Of a stretch of DNA of 43,498 nt, positions 7,867 to 16,965 are shown piece after piece. Origin of the DNA: JANQPC01 sp039208375 (lineage in GTDB: Bacteria > Pseudomonadota > Alphaproteobacteria > Rhodobacterales > Rhodobacteraceae); contig JBCCRC010000025.1 in the NCBI GenBank assembly GCA_039208375.1, positions 1 to 43,498 of the forward strand, given 5' to 3'. Made by a program: the position numbers and the translations under genes. Numbering within the stretch: the stretch's first letter is position 1; the number at the start of each line of letters is the position of its first letter. The notes below the pieces were generated by a model that saw only the letters and a list, made by a program, of their open reading frames with translations, was not told the DNA's origin and made no database searches.

Positions 7867-8940
7867 TTAATGCGCAGGGGGCAGATAATCCCGCAAGCCG
7901 CCAAGGGGAAGGGCGCTCAGCACCGTGGCGCGGATCCGCGCCCAGAACGCCCCGAGGATCACAAGAAAAATGCCGAGGCCCAGGATCAAACCCGCACCTT
8001 CGAACCTGTCAAACGCCGAATTCAGCGTGAGAAGGACGGAAACGACATAGGCAATAGCCGCGAGAAGGAAGCTGCGCCTGTCGATCACAATGGCCACAAC
8101 AGCGAAGCCCGCCATTGCGGCCAGGATCGTCGTGTAAGCGGCGGGGCTGTCGTTTGAGAGGATCGATAGCGCGACCGTGTTGATAATCATCGGTGCGGCC
8201 ACAAGATGAAGCCAAAACCCCTGGGCCGAGCGGCGTGTCACCCGATGTGGGTCAGACCCGTCGAACACCATCGCGCTCGCGAATGTGGCGAGCCCAAGCG
8301 CAAGCGTGATCCACGCAAAGCTAGACTCCGCCGAAAACACAAAGATATCTGTCAGGTTCTCGGGCGTGCCGGAACGTGTAGCCCCTGCGATCAGCGCCGT
8401 CGCAAATAGCCCCAGCGCTATAAGCGCCATAGCGAACGGCACCTTGAAGCGCAGCCAGAAGGCGAACACCGCACCTACCGTCAAGAGCCCCGGCAGGATG
8501 AGCGAAGAGTAATCCTCCTGCGCAACCATGAAGATCTGGGCGAAGTGCTGGCCGAGCCCGAATGCGGCATTGCCCGCAAAGCCGAGCGACAGCAGGATCG
8601 CGGGGCCAACCATGCGGCGGCGGCGGATGAAGTATTCCGAAAGGAGCCAGATCAGACCGGCGGAGACAGCGGAGTACATCACGGCGGTGCTGCGCCAGGT
8701 TTCCAGCCGATCCGCCACCATCCACCCCACAACGCCCGCCCAGCCGGCGGCCAGGATCACAAGGCCCACCATCACGAAGATCTCGTTGAAACCGCGGAAC
8801 AATTCAAACGGCTCATCGCCTGGTTGAAGCCCTTCGCGCGCGCCTCGTCGGCTATCGGCCAGTGCGGTCAGCGAGGCAGCTTGCGCTTCGGTCAAAAGGC
8901 CCGAGGCAACGGCGGCGCGAATATCATCAGTGCCGATCAA
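7867..8940 (-). CDS. Ten-helix membrane protein between hslV and hslU (DUF2157-like)
   Basis: Function unknown. The 357-residue protein has a short cytoplasmic N-terminal segment (GLLTEAQAASLTALA) resembling the start of DUF2157 proteins, then about ten hydrophobic helices from residue 54 (IFVMVGLVILAAGWAGVVGW) to about 340, ending in a short polar tail. No catalytic motif, signal peptide or metal site is visible. The start is 4 bases after the hslV stop and the stop is 12 bases before hslU, so it is embedded in the hslV-hslU transcription unit. DUF2157 membership is a resemblance only; that it is a membrane protein is sure. Confidence 0.8.
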   Translation of the reverse strand: MIGTDDIRAAVASGLLTEAQAASLTALADSRRGAREGLQPGDEPFELFRGFNEIFVMVGLVILAAGWAGVVGWMVADRLETWRSTAVMYSAVSAGLIWLLSEYFIRRRRMVGPAILLSLGFAGNAAFGLGQHFAQIFMVAQEDYSSLILPGLLTVGAVFAFWLRFKVPFAMALIALGLFATALIAGATRSGTPENLTDIFVFSAESSFAWITLALGLATFASAMVFDGSDPHRVTRRSAQGFWLHLVAAPMIINTVALSILSNDSPAAYTTILAAMAGFAVVAIVIDRRSFLLAAIAYVVSVLLTLNSAFDRFEGAGLILGLGIFLVILGAFWARIRATVLSALPLGGLRDYLPPAH

Positions 8941-8944
8941 GATG

Positions 8945-9502
8945 CTACCCGCCGAGCGATTCCACCGTCAGGTTGCCGTTGGTGTAGACGCAAATGTCTG
9001 CAGCGATCGCCATCGCACGGCGTGCAATCTCTTCGGCATCGTGATCGCCTTCCATCAGCGCCCGGCCGGCGGCCAACGCGTAATTCCCGCCCGACCCGAT
9101 CGCCGTAACGTCATGCTCCGGTTCCAGCACATCGCCCGCGCCGGTGACCACGTAGAGATCTGACCCGTCCGTCACGATCAGCATCGCTTCGAGTTTCTGC
9201 AGGTATTTGTCTGTGCGCCAGTCCTTCGCAAGCTCGACACACGCGCGCTGCAACTGCCCTGGCGTCGCCTCAAGTTTGGCTTCCAGCCGTTCGAGCAGGG
9301 TGAAGGCATCTGCAGTGGAGCCTGCGAAGCCCGCCACGATCTCCAGCCCCCCCGGTTTCAGACGCCGCACCTTGCGCGCGCTGCCCTTGATCACAGTCTG
9401 GCCCAGGCTCACCTGCCCGTCGCCTGCGATCACCACCTTGCCGCCCTTGCGCACACCGATGATCGTAGTGCCGTGCCAGCCGGGAATTTCACTCTCTGCC
9501 AT
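8945..9502 (-). CDS. hslV: HslV, threonine peptidase of the HslUV protease
   Basis: Proteasome-beta-like peptidase of the HslUV complex. From the ATG at 9502 the protein has 185 residues. The first 11 (MAESEIPGWHG) form the propeptide; processing would expose Thr12 at the start of TTIIGVRKGG, with the downstream GDGQVSLG and the AGFAGSTADAFTL motif. An ATG at 9553 is in frame, but AAGGAGG lies just before 9502 and this start gives the propeptide expected in alphaproteobacteria. It is the first gene of the hslV-membrane protein-hslU run. Confidence 0.96.
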   Translation of the reverse strand: MAESEIPGWHGTTIIGVRKGGKVVIAGDGQVSLGQTVIKGSARKVRRLKPGGLEIVAGFAGSTADAFTLLERLEAKLEATPGQLQRACVELAKDWRTDKYLQKLEAMLIVTDGSDLYVVTGAGDVLEPEHDVTAIGSGGNYALAAGRALMEGDHDAEEIARRAMAIAADICVYTNGNLTVESLGG

Positions 9503-9544
9503 GGGCCGCCTCCTTGCCGCGCCGCACATAAGGCGGGGGCGCCG

Positions 9545-9572
9545 AAAATGCAAAGGGCGCCCGAAGGCGCCC
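9545..9572 (-). terminator. Rho-independent terminator after trxA
   Basis: A 7-bp G+C stem (9555-9561 with 9566-9572) closes a CGAA tetraloop. Read on the minus strand it is followed by TTTGCATTTT. It lies 27 bases past the trxA stop and before hslV. Confidence 0.65.
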
Positions 9573-9598
9573 GTTTACCAACTGTAAAAGACCGGCGA

Positions 9599-9919
9599 TC
9601 AGATCGCTTCGTCAATCCAGCTCTGCAGCGCGGCTTTCGGTGCAGCGCCGATCTTGTTGGAGATCACTTCGCCGCCCTTGAACATGAAAAGCGCCGGGAT
9701 GCCGCGCACGCCCATCTGGGCTGGCGAATTGGGGTTATCGTCCACATTCACCTTCACGATCTTTACCTTGCCCTCGTATTCCGCGCTGAGCTCTTCCAGC
9801 GCTGGGCCGATCTGCTTGCAGGGTCCGCACCACTCCGCCCAGAAATCCACCACGACGGGGATGTCGGACTGCCGAACTTCGGCTTCGAAAGTATCGTCGG
9901 TCACAGGCACGGTGGCCAT
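9599..9919 (-). CDS. trxA: Thioredoxin 1
   Basis: Cytosolic thiol-disulfide reductant for ribonucleotide reductase and other targets. The 106-residue length is typical. The active site WCGPC is at residues 30-34 after the VVVDFWAEW strand, and the cis-proline loop GIPALFMF and the C-terminal GAAPKAALQSWI helix are present. It lies downstream of addA across a 56-base gap and is followed by a clear hairpin terminator. Having trxA behind addAB is common in this family. Confidence 0.97.
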   Translation of the reverse strand: MATVPVTDDTFEAEVRQSDIPVVVDFWAEWCGPCKQIGPALEELSAEYEGKVKIVKVNVDDNPNSPAQMGVRGIPALFMFKGGEVISNKIGAAPKAALQSWIDEAI

Positions 9920-9975
9920 GGCAGCTCTCCTAAAACACGATCAGGGCGGCAACGTAGGTATCGGTTGCGGAGGCG

Positions 9976-12900
9976 TCAAGATATGGCGGCACGGGCCAGG
10001 GCCGCCATCACGATGTCGTGCGGAAGGTGCATAAGCGCAGGCGCGCGCGTCCACAAAATAGCCGTGCCGATCTCACGCCCGGGGTAAACCTGTTCCAACG
10101 CCGCTGCATATGCGCCCATCTGCCGCAAAAGCCCCTCGGGCACCTCGCCGGGGGCTTGGGGCACAACTGAGTTCGTCTTGAAATCGATAGCGGTGATGCG
10201 GTTTGGTTCCACAATCAGCCGGTCAATTGCGCCACGGATGCGGTGGCCGCCAAGCGCGTCAATCTCTGCTGTGATCTCAACCTCTGCGAGCGCCCCGGCG
10301 CCGAAGACGTGCGCGAGGTCTGGGTGCTCCAAAAGCGGGCCCACCTCAGCCAAAATCTGGCTGCTTTCGCCGGGGTCTGCGATATCGTCGCCCGTGGCGA
10401 GGATCTGTTCCGCAAATGCCCGGCGCTTAGGCCCCGGAATGCCTGGCAAATGCTCCAAAAGCCGGTGCACAAGGCGGCCATGGCGCAATGCATCGCCGAC
10501 GGCAGGTTCGCCCGGCAGCGCCTTTTCCCCCCCAAGATCAGACGGGGCCAGGGGCGTGGGCGCGTCGTTTGGCACGGGTGCGTGAGCGGATGCCGAAGGC
10601 AGCAGTTCGGGAAACGGCGTTTCCGTCGGCTCCTGGCTCGGTTCTGCAGTTTCCGGCCACGCTCCGGTAAAGTGGCGTTTACCCTGCCCCGCAGGTGTTG
10701 GCACGGGGCCCGAACCCGTACGCTCCAGCCCTGCCGCAACGGCGTCATACCACGTGCCACCGCCCTTGCCGGACGTGCCCGCGCCGCAAACGATTAGCCA
10801 GTTTTCCGCCCGCGTCATTGCCACGTACAAGAGGCGTTCGCGTTCCAGCCGGTCGGCTTCGGCCACCGCCTCACTCGCGGTGCGCAAAAGCTCAGGGGTT
10901 TCGTCTTTCAAGGTGCGCCAATGTGCATGGCCGGTGTCATCCAAAATGACGTTGTTTCGCCCAGCGCGCGGCCCCCGCAGGGTATCGGGCAAGATCACCA
11001 CAGGCGACTCGAGCCCCTTGGCACCATGAACTGTCATCACCCGGATGCGCCCGCCCGCGCTATCGAGTTGCCGCTTCACCTCCACATCTTCACCGTCAAG
11101 CCACGCGAGAAAGCCGGTCAGACTGGGAACATCCTGCTGTTCGTAGGTGAGCGCCTGCGTCAGAAGCTCATCGATTCCATCCTCCGCTTCGGGGCCGAGC
11201 TGCGCCAAGAGCCGTGCACGCCCCTGATGGCGGATCAGGATACGTTCCAAAAGATCGAAGGGCCGCAAGAAATCGGCCTCGCGCCGCAAGTCTTCAAGAA
11301 TGACGAGCGTGTCGGGATGCGCTTGCGCCGCCCCGCGAAGCGCCGGCCACAGATAGGTGCTCTCGCGGTGGGCGGCGAGGGTGAAAAGCGCCTGCTCGCT
11401 CCACCCGAAAAGCGGCGATCGCAGCGCTGCGGCGAGCGACAAGCTGTCTTCTGGCAGGGCGAGAAAGGCCAGAAGCGCTCGCAGATCGCGGACTGCCAAC
11501 TCGCCCGCGATTTTCAGCCGGTCGGCACCCGCGACCGCGAGACCGTGCGCCTTGCAGGCGCGAATGATCGCGCGGAACATATCGCCACTTCCCGAACGGC
11601 CCTGCACGAGGATCAGGAAATCACCCTCGGTGATCCGCCGCGGTGGCCCCTTGGCCCGCGGCAACACGGCGGTGGGATCATCAACAAGCCGCCGGATTTC
11701 CCCTGCAATCCCATCGGCGAGGGTGATCGCCTCGTGGTTGGCCGCGGGCCGGTCCACCGGGTCGGTCCAGTCGCCTTCTTCGGGCGCTTCGGCCTTTGGG
11801 ATCAGCGGCCACAGATCCACCCGCCCCGGCATCTCGGCAAAAAATGCCCGGTGCCGGCTTCCCGCCCCGATGCCAGCCGCGTCTTCAAACGTGGCGTCGA
11901 CGGTATCAAGAATGGCTTGGGCGGACCGGAAACTGAAATCGAGCGAGCGGCTCTGCATTCCGCCCGCCGCCTGCAGCCGCCCGCGGAACCGATCTTCCAT
12001 TGCGTCGAACGCTTGGGCATCGGCGCCCTGAAACGAGTATATCGATTGCTTTTTGTCCCCCACCACAAATAGGCGGCGGGCGTCTCCTCGTGCCCCTTCA
12101 CCCGCCCCGAATTCTTCGGTGAGAAGCTCAACCAGGCGCCATTGAAGAAGGCTTGTATCCTGCGCCTCGTCCACCAGGACGTGATCTATCCGGCCATCGA
12201 GGCGAAAGCGCACCCAGTCGGCCGCCTCACTTTGGCTGAGAAGCGCCACGCTGCGCAGAACCAGATCATCGAAATCAAGCCATCCCCGGCGTTGTTTCTC
12301 GGCGGCGTATTCTGCCAGAAAGACTGCTGCAAAGCGGTGCAGCGCCCCGGTGCGCTGGGCTGCAGCAAGCGCGATGCGTTTGGGGCGCAGCGTTTCGATG
12401 GCTTCCATGAGGGTATGAAGCGCTACGGTCGCCTCGGGGTGCGCCTCGCGGGTGGCTTTTGTGGGCAGGGCGTCGAGCCTGGCTTGATGCTGGCGCGCCC
12501 CACTTCCGAACAGAAAGATCGGTTCGAGGGCGGCGATCACCGATGGCGCGGGTTGTGCAAGGTCGATCGCCTCAAGCTTATCAGCCGCACCCTGGTCGCG
12601 GGCGCTTCCGGTGTGCAGGGCCGAGATCCCCGCTGCGATGGCCCGGGCTGGCTCGGCAGCAAGAAGGCCCTGGGCCAATGTGTCTTCTCCAAATCCGGCA
12701 GGAAGCCCGTAGCAGCGCGCGGCATTCGCAACAGAAAGTGGCGTGTCAAAAGCATGCCGCTTGCCTGCCACCTCTGCCGCCAGCGGCACCAGATCGTCGC
12801 CGCTGAAAAACTGCGCAAGCGTGCTGAGTGCGCCCTCTTCATCGCCAAGCGCCACTGTTTCAAGCACATCGGCGATCAGATGGCGCTGGGCGCTTTCGTC

Positions 12901-13335
12901 CATCTCCTGAAACTGAGGGGAAAGCCCGGCCTCGAGCGGAAAGCGGCGAAGAAGCGCGGCGCAAAACGAATGGATCGTCTGGATTTTCAACCCGCCGGGC
13001 GTTTCAATCGCACGGGCGAATAGTGTGCGTGCATCCGAAACAGAGGTCTGCCGATCCGCACCAAGCTCATCGAGTGCGGCGATCAATTTGGCTTCCGGCA
13101 GCATTGCCCACGCACCAAGCCGTTGGAATAGGCGGTTCTGCATCTCACTGGCAGCAGCCTTCGTGTAGGTCAGGCAGAGGATGTTCTGTGGCGGCACGCC
13201 GCCCAGAAGCAGCCGTGCCACCCGATCTGTCAGAACCCGCGTTTTGCCCGATCCGGCATTGGCAGACAGCCAGACAGATTGCGTGGGATCTGCGGCGCGG
13301 ATCTGGCTGAGCGTGGCCTCATCCCGCACCGTCAT
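9976..13335 (-). CDS. addA: AddA helicase-nuclease, double-strand break repair
   Basis: The UvrD-type 3'-5' helicase and nuclease subunit of AddAB, which resects DNA ends up to a recombination hotspot. At 1119 residues it is a normal alphaproteobacterial AddA. Walker A is ANAGSGKTRVLTDR (about residues 25-38), motif II is VLVDEAQDTS, motif III is VGDKKQSIYSFQGAD, and the later motifs VMTVHGAKGLESPVV and LLYVAMTRAE are intact. The C-terminal PD-(D/E)XK nuclease is visible as GAIDRLIVEP and AIDFKTN. Its ATG overlaps the addB stop (ATGA), so production of the two subunits is coupled. Confidence 0.96.
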   Translation of the reverse strand: MTVRDEATLSQIRAADPTQSVWLSANAGSGKTRVLTDRVARLLLGGVPPQNILCLTYTKAAASEMQNRLFQRLGAWAMLPEAKLIAALDELGADRQTSVSDARTLFARAIETPGGLKIQTIHSFCAALLRRFPLEAGLSPQFQEMDESAQRHLIADVLETVALGDEEGALSTLAQFFSGDDLVPLAAEVAGKRHAFDTPLSVANAARCYGLPAGFGEDTLAQGLLAAEPARAIAAGISALHTGSARDQGAADKLEAIDLAQPAPSVIAALEPIFLFGSGARQHQARLDALPTKATREAHPEATVALHTLMEAIETLRPKRIALAAAQRTGALHRFAAVFLAEYAAEKQRRGWLDFDDLVLRSVALLSQSEAADWVRFRLDGRIDHVLVDEAQDTSLLQWRLVELLTEEFGAGEGARGDARRLFVVGDKKQSIYSFQGADAQAFDAMEDRFRGRLQAAGGMQSRSLDFSFRSAQAILDTVDATFEDAAGIGAGSRHRAFFAEMPGRVDLWPLIPKAEAPEEGDWTDPVDRPAANHEAITLADGIAGEIRRLVDDPTAVLPRAKGPPRRITEGDFLILVQGRSGSGDMFRAIIRACKAHGLAVAGADRLKIAGELAVRDLRALLAFLALPEDSLSLAAALRSPLFGWSEQALFTLAAHRESTYLWPALRGAAQAHPDTLVILEDLRREADFLRPFDLLERILIRHQGRARLLAQLGPEAEDGIDELLTQALTYEQQDVPSLTGFLAWLDGEDVEVKRQLDSAGGRIRVMTVHGAKGLESPVVILPDTLRGPRAGRNNVILDDTGHAHWRTLKDETPELLRTASEAVAEADRLERERLLYVAMTRAENWLIVCGAGTSGKGGGTWYDAVAAGLERTGSGPVPTPAGQGKRHFTGAWPETAEPSQEPTETPFPELLPSASAHAPVPNDAPTPLAPSDLGGEKALPGEPAVGDALRHGRLVHRLLEHLPGIPGPKRRAFAEQILATGDDIADPGESSQILAEVGPLLEHPDLAHVFGAGALAEVEITAEIDALGGHRIRGAIDRLIVEPNRITAIDFKTNSVVPQAPGEVPEGLLRQMGAYAAALEQVYPGREIGTAILWTRAPALMHLPHDIVMAALARAAIS

Positions 13336-16283
13336 GTCAGTGGCTCACGCTGGGGCTCGGCCGCATCATCCCATTCACCGAACCGTGCAAGGTGATCATA
13401 ATCGCCCTCAAAGCCACGCTTCTTGATGGCTCGCCGGGCGGTGAACCCACGGCCCTTCCTCGCAAAGCTATCGATCAGTGTTTGAAGTCCGGCCCGCACT
13501 GCGGGCACGGTGAGGCGGGCATCCACCGATCCATCAAGCGGTTTTGGCGCATAGGGCCATGGCGCCCTGAGCGAGATATACGCCACATGATCCACGCGGC
13601 CGGGCCCGACATCTGCAAAGCCCCCATCCTCTGCAATGAGCGCTTCGAGCACAATCTGCTTGTCGAACGCCAGCATCTCTTTGGTTGTTGGGGCAGCGCC
13701 TGACTTGTAATCCAGAATCGCAAGGCGGCCGCTCTCCATCCGGTCGATCCGGTCAGCCCGTGCCGTCAGCGTGAACGGGGGATCGGCTATCTCAAATCGC
13801 CCGCTTGTTTCCGCCGCCACGAAGCCCTGGCGCGCGCGCAAACTGTGCTCAAGGCGCACGATGTCGTCAGCCACCCGGGCGATCCGGGCACGCCACAGAC
13901 GGTGGGCCACCGGAAACGGTGCGCCGCGTGAAAGCACAGCTTCGGCAATCTCGATCAGGAGCGCTTGATCCCGCGCGACATCGCCCGTGAGCCCCCGGGT
14001 GAGGAACTGCGCGAACACTTCATGCAGTAGCGTGCCCCGCAACGGGGCGTCTGCCACCTGTTTCAATGGGTTGATCCGGGGCAGGCGTAGGATGTGCTTG
14101 GCGTAGATCGCGTAGGGGTCGCGCACCAGCGTTTGAATCTCCGTCACCGACAATTGACGCGGCGCCTGGCCCGCGGGCGGAACCGGCGAGGGCCGCGGCG
14201 CGGGGGCCGTGGCCTCCGCGACCCGCTCGAGGGCGCGGACCTGGCCAAGCCATACCCGGCCTCGGCCCCGCATCGCCGCCAGCGCATCCGGCCCGTGCTG
14301 ATCGGTCAGCCCATCGAGAAGATTGCTGATCCGGTTCAGCCAACGGGACGGTACGGGCTCCACCTCTGCCCGCCGCACAGGGCGGGAGAGGATGACCTCG
14401 GGTGCCCCGATGGCCTGCTGAAAATCATGCGCTGCGAGCCCCACCTGGCGTTCGGGGGAAAGCAATCCCGCCGCCTGGCGCATCGCGCGATTGAGCCATG
14501 GGTCGGGCGCCGGGGCGGCTGGCCACACCTCTTCGTTCAGCCCGCCGAGGATAAGCAGGTCGGCCCCCTGAACGCGGGCTTCAAGGGTGCCCCAGATCAT
14601 CACGCCGGGATGCGGGCGAACGGGATCACGCACCTCCTCGCGCGCGAGGATCGATTTCAGGATCGCGGCGAACTCAGCGGGCGGAACGGGTGGGCCACCC
14701 TTCGCGGCAGCCGTAAGGTCGAGGGTCATTCGGCGCGCGGCCTCACCGGCGGGCTCTTCCCAAAGCGCTTTGGCGGCACCGCCATCGGGGCCAGTGCAAA
14801 GCGCCTCAGCCGTCGCAAGGGTATTCGCGAGATGGGTGCTAATCGGCGCCAAACCAATCTTGGGCGGTGCCAGAAGGGTGGTGCTGATCCATCCAGCCCA
14901 CGCCTTCGCGCCGACGCCCTGATCACTGGCCCAGTCTTCCAGCAAAGCGGGATTTGGAAAGGCAACATTGCGGCGGCGCAACCAAAGCTCCAGCTCTCGC
15001 GCCCAGCGCAGATGTGGGCCGCGCGCGCCATCCCGGCAAGCCAGCGGATGCTTGAGGAGAACCAGCAGGGCTTCGGTTGTCATCCGCCCTTCGCACTGGC
15101 GCGCGAGGTGAATCAAAAGCCGCCCTGGCGCCGACTGCGAAAGCGGGCGACCCGCGCTGTCATCCGGTTCAATCCCCCAGCGATCAAGCTCGGCTGCCAC
15201 CCGGCGCGTCAGCATGCGGTCGGGGGTGACAAGCGCTGCGTTTTTCCCTTGGGCAAGTGCCTCGCGCAGCGCCAACGCGATCGCCACGGCTTCATGCCGC
15301 TCGCTTGGCGCTTCGATGAGAGAAAGCCCATCGCAGGCGGGGATGAGATCGCCAAGATCGGGGCCGTCGCGCAGCCACTGGTTGGTCACCGGCGCGGGGC
15401 GCAGCGCAAGTGAAACAAGCCGGTTCCGCAATGGCGCCGGTGCCATCCCGGCCTGCCAGGGCTGCACATCGCGTGGTGATAGCCCGAGATCAGCCAGGAA
15501 GCGCGCGAAGCGGTATTGTGGATGGTCTTCGTCCGCAGTTTCGAGCATTTGCACCCAAAGCTCATCCGGCAGGTCAAAGTCGAAACCGGGCAGGATCACC
15601 GCGCCCTGCTCGAGCCGAGCGACCGCATGCATCAGCGCCGCGGTCGTGCCACGCGATCCCGTGCTGCCTGCGATCAGGATTGGGTGATCAGGCGGCTCAT
15701 CGGCCCAATGCGCGATTAGGGTTTCAACGGCGCGGCGTTGCCGGGCCTCGGGTGAGGGCGCGTTTTCGGTATTCTCAGCGAGAAAGTCGTGAACGATAGA
15801 AAGAAACTTCAAACTGTCGGCCCAATGCCGTGAGGCACCGCCTGCGTCTAAGCCTTCGATGGCTGAAAACGGCACACCCTCACCGGCCATCTCATCAATC
15901 AGCGCGGCAAGGCTTCGGGCCAGATCGAACGCTGCGCTTTTGGGGGCCAGGCCCGGCTCTGCCTCGATCAGCGCCGTGACGAGCGCGGTGAGCTCAAGCT
16001 GGCGCGCAAGCGGCGCGGCGGAAGGTGGCACGCCGGGCAGCGGCATCGTCGCCCCGATCTCGGCGACCGTCAGGATTCGGGGCAGAAGGCGCGCGCCGCC
16101 CGCTTCGAAAAGCCCGCGCACCCTGCGATGCATTCGCCGGGTATTGAGATAGATGCGGGCCCGTGCCGCCAAATGCGGGGCAATGCCCGCCTGCCGGGCA
16201 TCGAAGCCTGCAACGAGGCCCGCGGCGAAATCTGCGCCGGGTGGCAGGGCAAAAACGCGCGGGATGGACGTCGCCTCAAACAC
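13332..16283 (-). CDS. addB: AddB subunit of the AddAB helicase-nuclease
   Basis: Partner of AddA: an inactivated helicase fold plus a nuclease that cuts the other strand. From the GTG at 16283 the protein has 983 residues and begins FEATSIPRVFALPPG, the normal alphaproteobacterial AddB start. An ATG at 16361 is in frame but would lie deep inside the preceding gene. The N-terminal region carries AGSTGSRGTTAAL in place of a canonical Walker A. The C-terminal nuclease shows the DYKSG motif in RLAILDYKSGAAPT. The start overlaps the upstream nucleotidyltransferase stop by 8 bases and the stop overlaps addA by 4. Confidence 0.93.
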   Translation of the reverse strand: MFEATSIPRVFALPPGADFAAGLVAGFDARQAGIAPHLAARARIYLNTRRMHRRVRGLFEAGGARLLPRILTVAEIGATMPLPGVPPSAAPLARQLELTALVTALIEAEPGLAPKSAAFDLARSLAALIDEMAGEGVPFSAIEGLDAGGASRHWADSLKFLSIVHDFLAENTENAPSPEARQRRAVETLIAHWADEPPDHPILIAGSTGSRGTTAALMHAVARLEQGAVILPGFDFDLPDELWVQMLETADEDHPQYRFARFLADLGLSPRDVQPWQAGMAPAPLRNRLVSLALRPAPVTNQWLRDGPDLGDLIPACDGLSLIEAPSERHEAVAIALALREALAQGKNAALVTPDRMLTRRVAAELDRWGIEPDDSAGRPLSQSAPGRLLIHLARQCEGRMTTEALLVLLKHPLACRDGARGPHLRWARELELWLRRRNVAFPNPALLEDWASDQGVGAKAWAGWISTTLLAPPKIGLAPISTHLANTLATAEALCTGPDGGAAKALWEEPAGEAARRMTLDLTAAAKGGPPVPPAEFAAILKSILAREEVRDPVRPHPGVMIWGTLEARVQGADLLILGGLNEEVWPAAPAPDPWLNRAMRQAAGLLSPERQVGLAAHDFQQAIGAPEVILSRPVRRAEVEPVPSRWLNRISNLLDGLTDQHGPDALAAMRGRGRVWLGQVRALERVAEATAPAPRPSPVPPAGQAPRQLSVTEIQTLVRDPYAIYAKHILRLPRINPLKQVADAPLRGTLLHEVFAQFLTRGLTGDVARDQALLIEIAEAVLSRGAPFPVAHRLWRARIARVADDIVRLEHSLRARQGFVAAETSGRFEIADPPFTLTARADRIDRMESGRLAILDYKSGAAPTTKEMLAFDKQIVLEALIAEDGGFADVGPGRVDHVAYISLRAPWPYAPKPLDGSVDARLTVPAVRAGLQTLIDSFARKGRGFTARRAIKKRGFEGDYDHLARFGEWDDAAEPQREPLT

Positions 16284-16965
16284 CGGAGAGCAGCGCCTCG
16301 GCCTCGGCCAATCCCTCCGGATGGCCAACGTCACACCAATGGCCCGGATAGACCAAGCCAAAGAGCCGTCCGTCCGCCGCGATCAGATCCCAAATTGCGT
16401 TGAGCGAGAATGCCTGCTCGGGATAGGCGGCAACGCGATCAGGCCTCAGGATCTGGGCGCCAACATACACGGCCGCCCCACCGCGGCTGAGACGCCCATC
16501 TGCGCTGATCGAGAAATCCCCACCGCCCTTGCGCCCGTGGGCGCGCTCTGGGGGCACACACAGCAACAGCGCATCCATACGCGCCGGATCCCATTTGGCC
16601 AGAAGCGCCTGCACCGCGTTCGGCCCGCGCCAGACGGCATCCGAATTCAACGTGGCGATCGCGTCGCCCGGTAAGTGTGGCAGCGCATGTTTCAGGCCGC
16701 CACCGGTATCAAGAATATCTGGCGCTTCGTGCGAAACCGTCACCCCGGTGCGCCCCGCCAGATGCGCTGCCATCTGTGCGGCACGGAAATGGGTGTTGAC
16801 TGCGATGGGCGCGCATCCCGCGCCCTCTGCAACATCCAGCGCATGATCGATTAAGGGTTTCCCGCCAACCGTGATCAATGGTTTCGGCTTTTCCGCGGTT
16901 AGCGCCCCCATGCGGGTGCCAAACCCGGCCGCGAAGATCATCAGGCTGGTTGAAGCGTGCCGCAT
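16276..16965 (-). CDS. murU: MurU-like nucleotidyltransferase (MurNAc-1-P uridylyltransferase)
   Basis: Sugar-1-phosphate nucleotidyltransferase, probably making UDP-MurNAc from MurNAc-alpha-1-P in peptidoglycan recycling. The 229-residue protein has the nucleotide-binding signature FAAGFGTRMGALT with KPKPLITVGGKPLIDH, then DILDTGGGLK and LNSDAVW for metal and sugar binding. The ATG at 16965 has GAGGG five bases before it; a second ATG at 16941 overlaps the upstream stop but lacks a ribosome-binding site. It directly follows an AmgK-like kinase, which is the main reason for the MurU assignment over a generic sugar nucleotidyltransferase. Confidence 0.82.
   Translation of the reverse strand: MRHASTSLMIFAAGFGTRMGALTAEKPKPLITVGGKPLIDHALDVAEGAGCAPIAVNTHFRAAQMAAHLAGRTGVTVSHEAPDILDTGGGLKHALPHLPGDAIATLNSDAVWRGPNAVQALLAKWDPARMDALLLCVPPERAHGRKGGGDFSISADGRLSRGGAAVYVGAQILRPDRVAAYPEQAFSLNAIWDLIAADGRLFGLVYPGHWCDVGHPEGLAEAEALLSGV

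Noticed and set aside
10921..12072. Long plus-strand ORFs opposite addA, addB (for example 14094-15413) and infB (40843-41931)
   Set aside because: They are antisense shadows of high-G+C coding sequence, lack family motifs and have low-complexity Arg/Ser/Pro composition.
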